DNA from: Clostridia bacterium | GTDB lineage: Bacteria > Bacillota > Clostridia > TANB77 > CAG-508 | Reading direction: 5' to 3' | Length of the DNA stretch: 36,939 nucleotides | Assembly: GCA_017625035.1 (NCBI GenBank) | Contig: JAGALX010000020.1 | Location: 1 to 36,939 of the forward strand | Shown: piece after piece, positions 25,865 through 34,697 of the stretch | How positions within the stretch are numbered: position 1 is the first letter of the stretch | Layout of the letters: each line of letters begins with the position of its first letter | Notes under the pieces: model-generated | What the model was told of the DNA's origin: nothing | Databases searched by the model: none | What the model saw: the letters and a program-made list of their open reading frames with translations, nothing else | Translations under genes and position numbers: made by a program

Positions 25865-28060
25865 ATGCTAGGAATCAAACTAAAAGAATTTCAAGAAAAA
25901 TGCGTAGAAACTCTACTAGAGCAAACCGTATTCGGAGAAAAAAAAGAAATTTTAATACAAGCACCAACAGGAAGTGGAAAAACAATAATCTTATTAGAAT
26001 ACATAAATAGATTTCTACTAGAAAACAAAAACTATGTATTCATATGGCTAACACCAGGCTCAGGAGAGCTAGAAGAACAAAGCAAAAACAAAATGAACAA
26101 TCTACTAAAAAACAGATCAACAAAAACACTAAATGACATACTAAATAACGGATTTGAAAAACAAGACACAGCATTCATAAACTGGGAAAACGTAACCAAA
26201 AAAGGAAACACCGCTCTAAGAGAGCTAGAAAAAAGTAATTTATACGACCAAATAGAAAACGCCAAAAATGATGGAATAAAATTCATAGTAATAATAGATG
26301 AAGAGCACAGAAACAAAACAGAAAAAGCAGAAAATATAACAAGCCTCTTTAATGCAGAACATATAGTAAGAGTATCAGCAACAACAAAAAGAAATGATGA
26401 AGCATACAACATAAAAATAGACGAAATGGAAGTTATAAACTCAGGATTAATAACAAAATCATTATACATCAACCAAGGAATAGAAAATAACATCATATTA
26501 GAAGATGAAATAGAATATTTACTAAAACTAGCAATAGAAAAAAGAAGGGCAATACGAACAGCATGTACAGAAAATGCAATAAATTACAACCCACTAGTAA
26601 TAATTCAATTACCAAGTATGAGCGAAGAATTAATACAAAAAATAGAAAAATATTTAAACAAACAAGGATTTACTTACGAAAATGGGCTACTGGCAATTTG
26701 GCTAGCAGACAGAAAAGAAAATATAGAAAATATAAGTGACAATAATAGTAGCCAGTGTTTTTTAATAATGAAACAAGCAATATCAACAGGATGGGATTGC
26801 CCAAGAGCCAAAGTACTAGTAAAAATAAGAGAAAATATGCATGAAGATTTCGAAATACAAACACTAGGAAGAATACGCAGAATGCCAGAAGGAATTCACT
26901 ACGGAAATGAACTATTAGACAATTGCTATTTATACACATTTGATGACGAATACACCGAAACTGTAAAACATCAACTAGGAAGACATGCAAGTAATGTAAA
27001 AAGTTTATTTGTAAGAGATGAATACAGAAACTTTAAACTATATAAAGAAGTAAAAAACACCGAAGCAGATAACTTCGCACCAAGAGAAGCATTTTATGCA
27101 ATATACGAGTATTACTGCAAACAATACAACTTACAAAATCCAGAAGAAAACAAAGAAAAATTAAAGCAAGCAGGATATAATTTCAATCAAAATATAACAA
27201 ACGAAGTAGTACAAGGAAATGCAATACAATTAAATAAAAAGAATTTTATAAATAGTGAAAAAATACAAATACAAAGCACAGTAGATACATACAAAAATGG
27301 ATTAGATTTACGTCACTCAATAAATGTAATAGCAACCAAAATAGGAATAATATACCAATATTTATCGCCAATTTTACAACGATTATTTTTAGAAAATGCA
27401 CCATTTCCACAAAAAATATTAAAATTATCAAAAAAAGAATTTTATTCATTTATAATAAATAATGAAAAAAAATTAGAATACGATATATTAGATGCAGTTA
27501 TACAAAAAAGAGAGCAAAAAGTAAAATTACAAAAAGAATTTAAAAAAGTAGAAGAATTTATATTTCCAGAAAGAATAACAGTAAAATACAACAAAAAAGA
27601 CCCAACACTAGGCGAAATGAGCAAAAATGTGTATTACGGATATCCATCAACAACACTAAAATCACAATCAGAAGAAAAATTCGAAAAATACTGTGAACAA
27701 TCAAACAAAATAAAATTCTGGTACAAAAACGGAGAATCAACAAATGAATTTTTTTCAATAATATATCTAGACAAAATGAATAAAGCATGGACATTTTACC
27801 CAGATTACATAGTAGGAGATAATAAAGGAAATACCTGGATAATAGAAACAAAAGGCGGTCAAGATGCATATGGAAATTCAAAAAATATAGATATAAAAGT
27901 AGAAAATAAATATGAAGCATTAAAAACATATGCACAAAAATACAACCTAAAATGGGGATTCATACGAGATATAGAAGACGAAATTTTTATATCATTTGCA
28001 GAAGCGTATAAAGAGGATATGAAACATGAAAGTTGGATGAATGTACAAGAAATTTTATAA
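25865..28060 (+). CDS. res: Type III restriction enzyme Res subunit
   Basis: Protein of 731 residues, a superfamily 2 helicase/translocase fused to a nuclease. Visible motifs are Walker A APTGSGKT (residues 33-40), motif II IIDEEHRNK, motif III VRVSATTKR, and motif VI QTLGRIRRMPEG. The C-terminal PD-(D/E)xK nuclease is seen as FYPDYIVGDNKGNTWIIETKGG. In type III systems Res uses ATP to move from an unmodified site bound by Mod and cuts DNA when two inverted sites meet. The start is ATG 25865 after GGAGG. Some members are shorter or longer, but all key motifs are present, so the nuclease looks functional provided that Mod is made. Confidence 0.92.
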   Translation: MLGIKLKEFQEKCVETLLEQTVFGEKKEILIQAPTGSGKTIILLEYINRFLLENKNYVFIWLTPGSGELEEQSKNKMNNLLKNRSTKTLNDILNNGFEKQDTAFINWENVTKKGNTALRELEKSNLYDQIENAKNDGIKFIVIIDEEHRNKTEKAENITSLFNAEHIVRVSATTKRNDEAYNIKIDEMEVINSGLITKSLYINQGIENNIILEDEIEYLLKLAIEKRRAIRTACTENAINYNPLVIIQLPSMSEELIQKIEKYLNKQGFTYENGLLAIWLADRKENIENISDNNSSQCFLIMKQAISTGWDCPRAKVLVKIRENMHEDFEIQTLGRIRRMPEGIHYGNELLDNCYLYTFDDEYTETVKHQLGRHASNVKSLFVRDEYRNFKLYKEVKNTEADNFAPREAFYAIYEYYCKQYNLQNPEENKEKLKQAGYNFNQNITNEVVQGNAIQLNKKNFINSEKIQIQSTVDTYKNGLDLRHSINVIATKIGIIYQYLSPILQRLFLENAPFPQKILKLSKKEFYSFIINNEKKLEYDILDAVIQKREQKVKLQKEFKKVEEFIFPERITVKYNKKDPTLGEMSKNVYYGYPSTTLKSQSEEKFEKYCEQSNKIKFWYKNGESTNEFFSIIYLDKMNKAWTFYPDYIVGDNKGNTWIIETKGGQDAYGNSKNIDIKVENKYEALKTYAQKYNLKWGFIRDIEDEIFISFAEAYKEDMKHESWMNVQEIL

Positions 28061-28257
28061 ATTAATATTTCAAAATACATAAATTTATATTTGTATATGA
28101 ATAAAAAATGTTAATTATAAAAATTTAATAAATAAAAATAAAATAACAAAAAACAAAATACCAAAATAAAAAAATTCAGAATAATTATAGTTTTTTGTAT
28201 TATAATAATAATATATAAAATCTTATTTTAAATTATATAAGAAAGGAAAATTATAAT

Positions 28258-28449
28258 ATGAAAACTATAGATGTAATAGCGTTAATATTAGTAATAATAG
28301 GAGCCATAAACTGGGGATTAATAGGAATATTCGATTTCAATTTAGTAGATACAATATTCGGCACTATGTCGTTAATATCAAGAGTAATATACACACTAGT
28401 TGGAATATCAGGAATATGGTCAATAAAATTTTTATTTGACAGAACTTAA
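28258..28449 (+). CDS. DUF378 (YuzA-like) membrane protein
   Basis: Protein of 63 residues with two transmembrane helices and the family-typical start of helix one (IGAINWGLIGIFDFNLVD). DUF378 proteins are small conserved membrane proteins of unknown role in Firmicutes. The ATG follows AGAAAGGA. The 197-base gap upstream (28061-28257) is almost pure A/T with no gene; TATAAT-like runs near 28200 may hold its promoter. Confidence 0.8.
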   Translation: MKTIDVIALILVIIGAINWGLIGIFDFNLVDTIFGTMSLISRVIYTLVGISGIWSIKFLFDRT

Positions 28450-28521
28450 AAAATAAGTTCTAAAGTATACAAAAATTAAACAAAGGTTTAAATTCTAGTA
28501 TTCTTTAGGACTTATTTTTTA
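28450..28521 (+). terminator. Terminator after the DUF378 gene
   Basis: AAATAAGTTCTAAAG (28451-28465) pairs with CTTTAGGACTTATTT (28503-28517; one G-T pair), followed by T residues. The loop is long. The stretch 28522-28702 contains no gene that I can see. Confidence 0.65.
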
Positions 28522-28702
28522 TAATATGAAACAATATGAAACTTTTTAGTTTTGCAACACGAAGCAAGCTTGTCAATAGCTTAAAAATGTATTCAAATTT
28601 AAATTTTCAAAAAACATTTTAAAACAATCTACCAAACAAATAAAATACATGTATCAACAACGATTATGTAAATAAAAAAATGTAAAAAATGCAAAACATG
28701 TA

Positions 28703-28732
28703 TTGACAACAACAAACAAACTAGGATATAAT
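28703..28732 (+). promoter_or_regulatory. Promoter of rpsU
   Basis: TTGACA at 28703-28708 and TATAAT at 28727-28732 with 18-base spacing. A short hairpin GTACAC/GTGTAC (28740-28745 with 28755-28760) lies at the start of the leader. Confidence 0.8.
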
Positions 28733-28804
28733 AAAACACGTACACAAAAAACGAGTGTACATCCCAAGCAAGAATAATTGCAATGCCGGAAGGAGGGGAA
28801 TATT

Positions 28805-28975
28805 ATGTCAGAGACTAAAGTTAAAGATGGAAATCTAGAAGAAGCATTGAAAAGATTTAAAAGACAATGTGCTAGAAATGGTGTATTACAAGAAGTTCGT
28901 AAAAGAGAGCACTATGAAAAACCAAGTGTAAAAAGAAAAAAGAAATCAGAGGCTGCAAGAAAAAGAAAGTTTTAA
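28805..28975 (+). CDS. rpsU: 30S ribosomal protein S21
   Basis: Protein of 56 residues with the S21 signature: [38 protein letters not shown] and a basic C-terminal tail. S21 binds near the anti-Shine-Dalgarno end of 16S rRNA in the small subunit. The start was set at ATG 28805 after AAGGAGGGG; an upstream in-frame ATG (28778) has no ribosome site. It has its own promoter and terminator. Confidence 0.95.
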   Translation: MSETKVKDGNLEEALKRFKRQCARNGVLQEVRKREHYEKPSVKRKKKSEAARKRKF

Positions 28976-28997
28976 TATAATTAAATATTATTTTTAT

Positions 28998-29028
28998 AAA
29001 GGGGTAAGCCAAAGTGTTACCTCTTTTT
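28998..29028 (+). terminator. Terminator of rpsU
   Basis: AAAGGGGTAA pairs with TTACCTCTTT with one G-T pair, followed by TTT. Confidence 0.7.
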
Positions 29029-29121
29029 GTGTTTATATACAATTATAATTACTGCGAAAATAAGAAAACAAGTTAAAAAAACAGCTAAAATCAGCACATA
29101 AGCGAATTTACAACAAAAATA

Positions 29122-29150
29122 TTGACTAAAGCTAATTATTGTAGTAAAAT
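29122..29150 (+). promoter_or_regulatory. Promoter of the pilin-like genes
   Basis: TTGACT at 29122-29127 and TAAAAT at 29145-29150, spacing 17, about 55 bases before the first pilin-like gene. Confidence 0.7.
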
Positions 29151-29205
29151 AGAGTTATAAAAATGTGTAAAAATGTTGTTATTTGTAAAAAAGGAGGACG
29201 GTAAT

Positions 29206-29670
29206 ATGAAAAAAATAGTAAAAATACTACTAATTGTATTATCGCTTCTTATAATATCAAATTTAAATTATACATATGCAAATGAAGACATTTTTGAGTC
29301 ACATAATCCAGTAATAATAAGAACAGATGAAATAGATGTAAGTTCATTTAATCCAGCCAATTATGGCTCTTTAGACTCGGAATCAATAATAAAATATACA
29401 AACCACATATCGTCAACACTTACTGTATTAGCAGTAGTTATGGGAGTAATAGCCTTAATGATAATAGGTTTAAAATTTATAATGGGAAGTCCAAATAAAA
29501 AGGCCGATTACAAAAAACACCTAATGCCAATTGTAGTTGGAATAGCCATTGTAGTAACCGTAACTACTATTGTAACAATACTTATAGGAATTGGTAATGA
29601 AATAAATGAAAATGCAGCTATAAATCAACAAACAACTTTAGGAAGCATAACCAACGAAAATTTAAAATAA
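29206..29670 (+). CDS. VirB2/TrbC-like subunit, copy 1
   Basis: Protein of 154 residues. A signal peptide (to about residue 25, ending YTYA) is followed by a linker and two hydrophobic helices separated by a short basic loop (IMGSPNKKADYKKH), the layout of VirB2/TrbC pilins and their Gram-positive counterparts. The start ATG 29206 follows AAGGAGG. It is first of three tandem genes of this type (gaps of 96 and 61 bases), upstream of the PrgI and VirB4 genes. It probably forms part of the secretion channel or pilus base. Confidence 0.75.
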   Translation: MKKIVKILLIVLSLLIISNLNYTYANEDIFESHNPVIIRTDEIDVSSFNPANYGSLDSESIIKYTNHISSTLTVLAVVMGVIALMIIGLKFIMGSPNKKADYKKHLMPIVVGIAIVVTVTTIVTILIGIGNEINENAAINQQTTLGSITNENLK

Positions 29671-29766
29671 GCAAATTATAAAAAGTAAGTTTGTTTTAAC
29701 ATAAAAATAATACAATAATAATATCAATAAATGCACAGAAAAAATGCAAAGGAGGTAGATTGGTAT

Positions 29767-30201
29767 ATGTTAAAATTATTTAAAATAATGTCATTTACTA
29801 TTATATTTTTAATATCAATGCTAACTTTTAACAATATTACATATGCCGAATCTATACAAGATATAATTTTAAACGGAGACAAATTTGTTAACAGTAGAAA
29901 TGATTCAAAAACAAAAATATTTGATACAGAAAAGCAAAAAGAAGGTGTTTCAGAATTATATTACATTACACTAGGTGTTGGAATATTTGTAGCAATTGTT
30001 ATAGGAATTGCATTAGGAATTCAATTTATAATAGCTGGGGCAGAAGGAAAAGCAAAAATAAAAGAAACACTTATTCCATATATAGTAGGTTGTATTGTAG
30101 TTTTTGGAGGATTTGGAATATGGAGTATAACAAGAAAAGTTACACAATATGCATTTCCACAACAAACAATTCAAGAAACAACTTCAGAAACACAAAAATA
30201 A
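29767..30201 (+). CDS. VirB2/TrbC-like subunit, copy 2
   Basis: Protein of 144 residues with a signal peptide (about residues 1-29, ending ITYA) and two hydrophobic helices with a charged turn (IAGAEGKAKIKET). The start ATG 29767 lies eleven bases after AAAGGAGG; an upstream in-frame ATG (29731) has no site. It is more diverged than copies 1 and 3, keeping the loop charge pattern but not the MGSP motif. Confidence 0.7.
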   Translation: MLKLFKIMSFTIIFLISMLTFNNITYAESIQDIILNGDKFVNSRNDSKTKIFDTEKQKEGVSELYYITLGVGIFVAIVIGIALGIQFIIAGAEGKAKIKETLIPYIVGCIVVFGGFGIWSITRKVTQYAFPQQTIQETTSETQK

Positions 30202-30262
30202 TATAATTAAGTTATTAACATTAGTTTTTATATAAAAATCATAAAAAAAGGAGGAAAAATAA

Positions 30263-30718
30263 ATGAGTAAAAAAATCAAAATAGTAGCAATTATTATTAC
30301 AATATTTACATTATTATTAACAGTTGCTCAACCAACAGCATTAGCTGTTTCAGGACAGGGAGATATTACCATGCAGGAGATAGTAAGAGCAGGAAAAGAG
30401 GCAGCAGCACAGTCTGATGGTTCAGGTGGAGTTTCTAGCATAATTGAGGAAGTAAATCCAGAAAATGGAATTACAGATAAAGAGACAACATCTAAGATTA
30501 CAAAGATTGCAACAACAATAACAGGAGCTTTATGGGTAGCATCAATAGTTATAGCAGTTTGTGTGCTAGTATACATAGGTATTATGTACATTATGGGAAG
30601 CCCATCAAAAAAATCAGATTATAAAGCAACTCTTACTCCATTAGTAGTTGGTATAGGTTTAGTTGTAAGTGCGACAACAATAATTAACTTCATATTTGGT
30701 GGATTTGGAGCAAAATAG
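30263..30718 (+). CDS. VirB2/TrbC-like subunit, copy 3
   Basis: Protein of 151 residues with a signal peptide (about residues 1-28), a Gly/Ser-rich linker and two helices with the loop YIMGSPSKKSDYKATL, very close to copy 1. The ATG follows AAAAGGAGG. The gene ends the tandem group and is followed by a terminator and a new promoter for the PrgI-VirB4 genes. Confidence 0.75.
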   Translation: MSKKIKIVAIIITIFTLLLTVAQPTALAVSGQGDITMQEIVRAGKEAAAQSDGSGGVSSIIEEVNPENGITDKETTSKITKIATTITGALWVASIVIAVCVLVYIGIMYIMGSPSKKSDYKATLTPLVVGIGLVVSATTIINFIFGGFGAK

Positions 30719-30725
30719 TAAAATA

Positions 30726-30764
30726 AAAGGGATTAAAATTACATAAATTTTAATTCTTTTTTTT
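30726..30764 (+). terminator. Terminator after the pilin-like genes
   Basis: GGATTAAAATT pairs with AATTTTAATTC with one G-T pair, followed by eight T. The rest of the gap to 30902 has a short repeat TTATGC/GCATAA (30855-30860, 30879-30884) and no gene. Confidence 0.7.
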
Positions 30765-30902
30765 GCCTAAATATATTCACCGATAAACATATATTACGGA
30801 AATAAAGCACAAAATTAAGCAAAAATGTGACAAAAATGTAATATAATGATGAAATTATGCGTTTGCGTAGAGAAAAAAGCATAAATTTGTATAATTGGAC
30901 AT

Positions 30903-30932
30903 TTGACAAACTTTATATAAAGCTAGTACAAT
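30903..30932 (+). promoter_or_regulatory. Promoter of the PrgI-VirB4 genes
   Basis: TTGACA at 30903-30908 and TACAAT at 30927-30932, spacing 18, before the GGAG site of 30961. Confidence 0.75.
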
Positions 30933-30960
30933 TTAATAAATATAAATAAGGAGTGATTTT

Positions 30961-31386
30961 ATGGGGTCATATTATATTCCAAGAAATACAAAAGGAGAAG
31001 GTCGTCTTTTTTATATTTTCTCTACTAAAGCGCTGATATATACAGTAGTAAGTATATTTATTGGATTTATATTTAAAAAAATATTTAATTTTTTCGGTAC
31101 ATTTTTTCCAAATATTGGAGGTGTTCTTAATACAATAGGATTAGTATTAATCGGCTTGTTTGGCATTATCGGATTTGTGGTAGGTACATGTAAAATTCCA
31201 CAAATAGAAAAATTTGAAATTACAAAAAAAACATCAGGAATAAATATTGATACTGTTATAATGGAGTGCATAAAGTTTCGTGTCAAAAAGGATAAACAAT
31301 ATGTGTACGATGTAACAGATTTGATAAAAGAAGAATTAGAAAAAGAGCAAAAAGAAAAAGAACTGCTAAATAGAAAGGAGAAATAA
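30961..31386 (+). CDS. PrgI/VirB3-like membrane protein
   Basis: Protein of 141 residues. The N-terminus GSYYIPRNTKGEGRLFYIFS is typical of PrgI family proteins, followed by two transmembrane helices (about residues 22-42 and 53-78) and a charged cytoplasmic tail. PrgI/VirB3 proteins partner VirB4 at the inner membrane of the secretion channel. The start is ATG after AAGGAG. It ends one base before the start of the TraC-like gene. Confidence 0.8.
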   Translation: MGSYYIPRNTKGEGRLFYIFSTKALIYTVVSIFIGFIFKKIFNFFGTFFPNIGGVLNTIGLVLIGLFGIIGFVVGTCKIPQIEKFEITKKTSGINIDTVIMECIKFRVKKDKQYVYDVTDLIKEELEKEQKEKELLNRKEK

Positions 31387-31387
31387 A

Positions 31388-32689
31388 ATGAATCAAAATG
31401 GTATGATAGAAATAATGTTAGTAGGAATTTTGATAATAATTGTTATATTATTAGCAGTTCTAGCATTTATATATTTTAAAGATAAAATTCAAAATAAAAG
31501 TACTGAAAGTAAACCAGAAAAACCTAAAGCGGAAATCCAAAAAAGTGATAAAAAATCAGTTTTTAGATTTATGGAATTTGATGCTATAGAAGATAATATG
31601 ATAGTTCAAGATGCGGGGGCTAGGTATTTAATGGTAATAGAGTGTAAAGGAATAAATTACGATTTACTTTCAGGAATTGAAAAAACTAGTGTTGAAGAAG
31701 GTTTTATACAGTTTTTAAATGCTTTAAAACATGAAATACAATTATATGTGCAAACAAGAAAAGTAAACTTAGCCCAAAGTACACAACACTATAGAGAAAA
31801 GCTAGATTTAATAAAACAAGAATTAAAATCAGCTGAAGAAAAATACGAAGAACTACAAAGAACAGGAAAGGCAACATCAGACGAAATACTAAAAGCAATA
31901 AAAGAGGTAACCAAAAAAAGAAATTTATATGAATATGGAAAAGACATAGTAGAAAATACAGAACAAATGGCAGAAGATAGAGATATTACTACAAAACAAT
32001 ATTATATAGTAATACCATACTACACCGAAGAAATTACTTCAGCAGGTGAGTTTGATAAAAGAGAAATTAGTAGTATGGCATTTTCAGAATTATATACAAG
32101 AGCTCAATCAATAGTAAGCAGTCTTTCTGCTTGTGAAGTAAGAGGACGAATTTTAAATTCTCAGGAATTAGTCGAACTATTATATGTAGCATATAATAGA
32201 GAGCAATATGATATATATGATTTTGAAACTTATATGAATAATTCTGAATATCAGTCACTATATACAGTTTCTGAAAATATATTAGATAAAAAAATGAAAG
32301 CAATAGACGAAGAAATAATAAAAAAAGCAAATATGAGGGCAGTAGAAGCATTTGAAATAGTATCTGAAGAAGAAAGAATAAAAAGACAAGCAATAGAAGA
32401 AAAGAACAAAAAAATGCAAGAATATATAAACGCATTAGCAATGAGAATGGTAGACAATGAGTCAGCGTCTATGGGAAAAAGAGCAACTAAATTAACTAAA
32501 GAAAAAATAAATGAATTAGCGCTTAGAGAAGCAGAAAGAGTTAAGCAAATTAATAATGAAAAAAAGAAAGTAAAAACCCTTACTGAAGAAGAACGCAAAA
32601 GAAGATTAGCTCTAAAAAAGAAAAAAATGAAGAAAGAGAGGGAGGAAAATGAAAGAAAAAAAATTAGCAAAAATAAATCAAGCCAATAA
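31388..32689 (+). CDS. TraC-like protein (separate VirB4 N-terminal-like component)
   Basis: Protein of 433 residues. One N-terminal transmembrane helix (about 8-30) precedes a soluble domain beginning FRFMEFDAIEDNMIVQDAGA, which resembles the N-terminal, non-ATPase part of VirB4-type proteins found as a separate TraC-like gene in Gram-positive systems. A coiled-coil follows (residues about 130-190), and the C-terminus (about 290-433) is a long, highly charged Lys/Glu helix. No Walker motif is present, so it is not an ATPase. It overlaps the VirB4 start by 41 bases, suggesting translational coupling. Confidence 0.65.
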   Translation: MNQNGMIEIMLVGILIIIVILLAVLAFIYFKDKIQNKSTESKPEKPKAEIQKSDKKSVFRFMEFDAIEDNMIVQDAGARYLMVIECKGINYDLLSGIEKTSVEEGFIQFLNALKHEIQLYVQTRKVNLAQSTQHYREKLDLIKQELKSAEEKYEELQRTGKATSDEILKAIKEVTKKRNLYEYGKDIVENTEQMAEDRDITTKQYYIVIPYYTEEITSAGEFDKREISSMAFSELYTRAQSIVSSLSACEVRGRILNSQELVELLYVAYNREQYDIYDFETYMNNSEYQSLYTVSENILDKKMKAIDEEIIKKANMRAVEAFEIVSEEERIKRQAIEEKNKKMQEYINALAMRMVDNESASMGKRATKLTKEKINELALREAERVKQINNEKKKVKTLTEEERKRRLALKKKKMKKEREENERKKISKNKSSQ

Positions 32690-34604
32690 AATTGAAGAAG
32701 AAGCAAGCAAACGAATTATAAGAAGAAAAAGCATTAAAGAAATGATTGCACCAACAGGCATAGATGCTTCCAATTTGGATCACTTAGAAATAATTTCTAA
32801 TGTGAACAGATTTGCAAGAAGCTTCTTCGTAGCAAACCTTCCTCGTATGTGTACATTTCCAGAGCTTTTTAGAGAAATGTATATGTTTGGTGATATAAAC
32901 ACATCGGTATATATAAATCCTGTATTAGAGTCAAAATCTCAAAATGATTTAAATAGAGTTATTAATGAGCTAGAAACCGAAAGAATAATAGCAGAAGATA
33001 GAGGAAATATAAACAGAGCTAGAGTATTAACACAAAAAAGACTAGAAACAGAAGAATTAAGAGATCAAATAGCAGCAGGATTTAACAAAATGTTTGAATC
33101 AACAATAGTATCAACATTATTTGCATATGATTTAAAAACATTAGATATATATACAAGATTGCTTACAAGCGAAATGGCAAAAAGTTTGGTAGATATAAAA
33201 ACCTCTTGGGCTGCACAAGAGCAAGCATTTCAAACAAATTTGCCATTAATGAGGCAAAAGCATGGTCAAAAACATTTATTTGATAGAGGCTCAATGGGAA
33301 CAGTATTTCCGTTTACAACATCTGAAATAGGGCATTCAACCGGCATCCCATTAGGATTTAATGCTCAAACAGGTGTGCCAATACTATTTGATAATTTTCA
33401 TGATAGTTTAACAAATTACAATATGGTAATATTTGCAAAATCTGGTGCTGGTAAATCTGTAACAATGAAAACATTAATTTCTAGATCCGCAGTTTTAATG
33501 GGAATAGAAAGCTTGGCATTAGATGCAGAAGGAGAGTATTCTTTAGTTGCGGATAGTTTAGGTGGAATAAATGTTGTAATAAGCCCAAATTCAGATACAA
33601 TAATAAATCTATTTGACATAGAAACAGAAAGTATAAAAGATGAAATAACTGGAAAAGAAAGACGTGTGTTAAATGTAGAAACTAAAATAGAAGACGTAAC
33701 TCAAGCACTAGTAACAATGGCAAAGGGGAGTACAAAAAGTATAGAGGTAAATGAGCTTACAAAACAAATAATAGCAGAGGCTGTAGCAGACGAATATGCA
33801 AGGCTTGGAATAACAAGTGATCCGTCTAGCTTATATGTAAATGAATCAGCAACTGTAGTAAACGGAGAATTTATGAGAGAAAAAAAGGAAATGCCTACTA
33901 TAGGATCATGGTATAGACAAATTCTCGATAAAGCAGCTAATAATACAAATGAAGATTATCAATATCACTATAGTTATTTAATAAAAGTTATGAAACAATA
34001 TATAAGAGAATATGATGGACAAATGGCATATTTTGATGGACAATCAACATTTGACTTATTAGAAGAATCTCCTTTTATAAATATAGATATATCGCAATTA
34101 GAAGAGCGTTTTGCAAGACCCCTTGCACAACAAATATTATTATCATGGATATGGGAAAAATATGTAAAGAAAAATAGTGAAGATAGAAAAAAAGCTAGAA
34201 AAAAACGTGTATTAGTAGATGAAGCATGGATGTTACTTCCATATCCAGAAGCTGTAACATTTTTAAACACAATGGCAAGACGTGCTAGAAAAAGAAATGT
34301 TTCATTATCTGTAATTTCACAAAGATTTCAAGATTTTTATGAAAAACCAGAAGTACAAGCAGTTTTAACTTCATCAGATACAAAACTATTTTTAGCACAA
34401 GATAAATCTGAAATTGAATATTTAAAAGAAGTATTCAAATTAAGCGAAGGTGAAGCAGGATTTTTAATAACATGTCAAGTAGGACAGGGATTATTAAAAG
34501 TAGGACAAGATTCTGCAATAATCAATATAAGACCAACAGCTAAGGAGTTCGAATTTATGGAAACAAATTTAAATAAAGTAATAGCGAAAAAATATGGAAG
34601 ATAA
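32649..34604 (+). CDS. VirB4-type secretion ATPase
   Basis: Protein of 651 residues with the VirB4/TraU features: Walker A AKSGAGKSVTMK (about residues 261-271), a following LDAEGEYS segment, Walker B RVLVDEAWMLLP (about 521-532) and SVISQRFQDF in the C-terminal RecA fold. VirB4 powers assembly and substrate transfer in type IV secretion. The ATG follows GGGAGG inside the 3' end of the TraC-like gene. All motifs are intact. Confidence 0.9.
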   Translation: MKEKKLAKINQANKIEEEASKRIIRRKSIKEMIAPTGIDASNLDHLEIISNVNRFARSFFVANLPRMCTFPELFREMYMFGDINTSVYINPVLESKSQNDLNRVINELETERIIAEDRGNINRARVLTQKRLETEELRDQIAAGFNKMFESTIVSTLFAYDLKTLDIYTRLLTSEMAKSLVDIKTSWAAQEQAFQTNLPLMRQKHGQKHLFDRGSMGTVFPFTTSEIGHSTGIPLGFNAQTGVPILFDNFHDSLTNYNMVIFAKSGAGKSVTMKTLISRSAVLMGIESLALDAEGEYSLVADSLGGINVVISPNSDTIINLFDIETESIKDEITGKERRVLNVETKIEDVTQALVTMAKGSTKSIEVNELTKQIIAEAVADEYARLGITSDPSSLYVNESATVVNGEFMREKKEMPTIGSWYRQILDKAANNTNEDYQYHYSYLIKVMKQYIREYDGQMAYFDGQSTFDLLEESPFINIDISQLEERFARPLAQQILLSWIWEKYVKKNSEDRKKARKKRVLVDEAWMLLPYPEAVTFLNTMARRARKRNVSLSVISQRFQDFYEKPEVQAVLTSSDTKLFLAQDKSEIEYLKEVFKLSEGEAGFLITCQVGQGLLKVGQDSAIINIRPTAKEFEFMETNLNKVIAKKYGR

Positions 34605-34627
34605 AGACTAACAACCATAGAATTATG

Positions 34628-34656
34628 TTGACAAAACAAGAAAAACATTGTAAAAT
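34628..34656 (+). promoter_or_regulatory. Promoter of the VirB6-like gene
   Basis: TTGACA at 34628-34633 and TAAAAT at 34651-34656, spacing 17. Confidence 0.75.
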
Positions 34657-34697
34657 TAACTAATAGATTATAAAATAAGGTATTTGCGGAGGAAAGA

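Noticed and set aside
26032..26496. Long minus-strand ORFs opposite res, virB4 and other genes
   Set aside because: Low-complexity hydrophobic Leu/Phe/Ile-rich shadows of AT-rich genes, with no ribosome sites.
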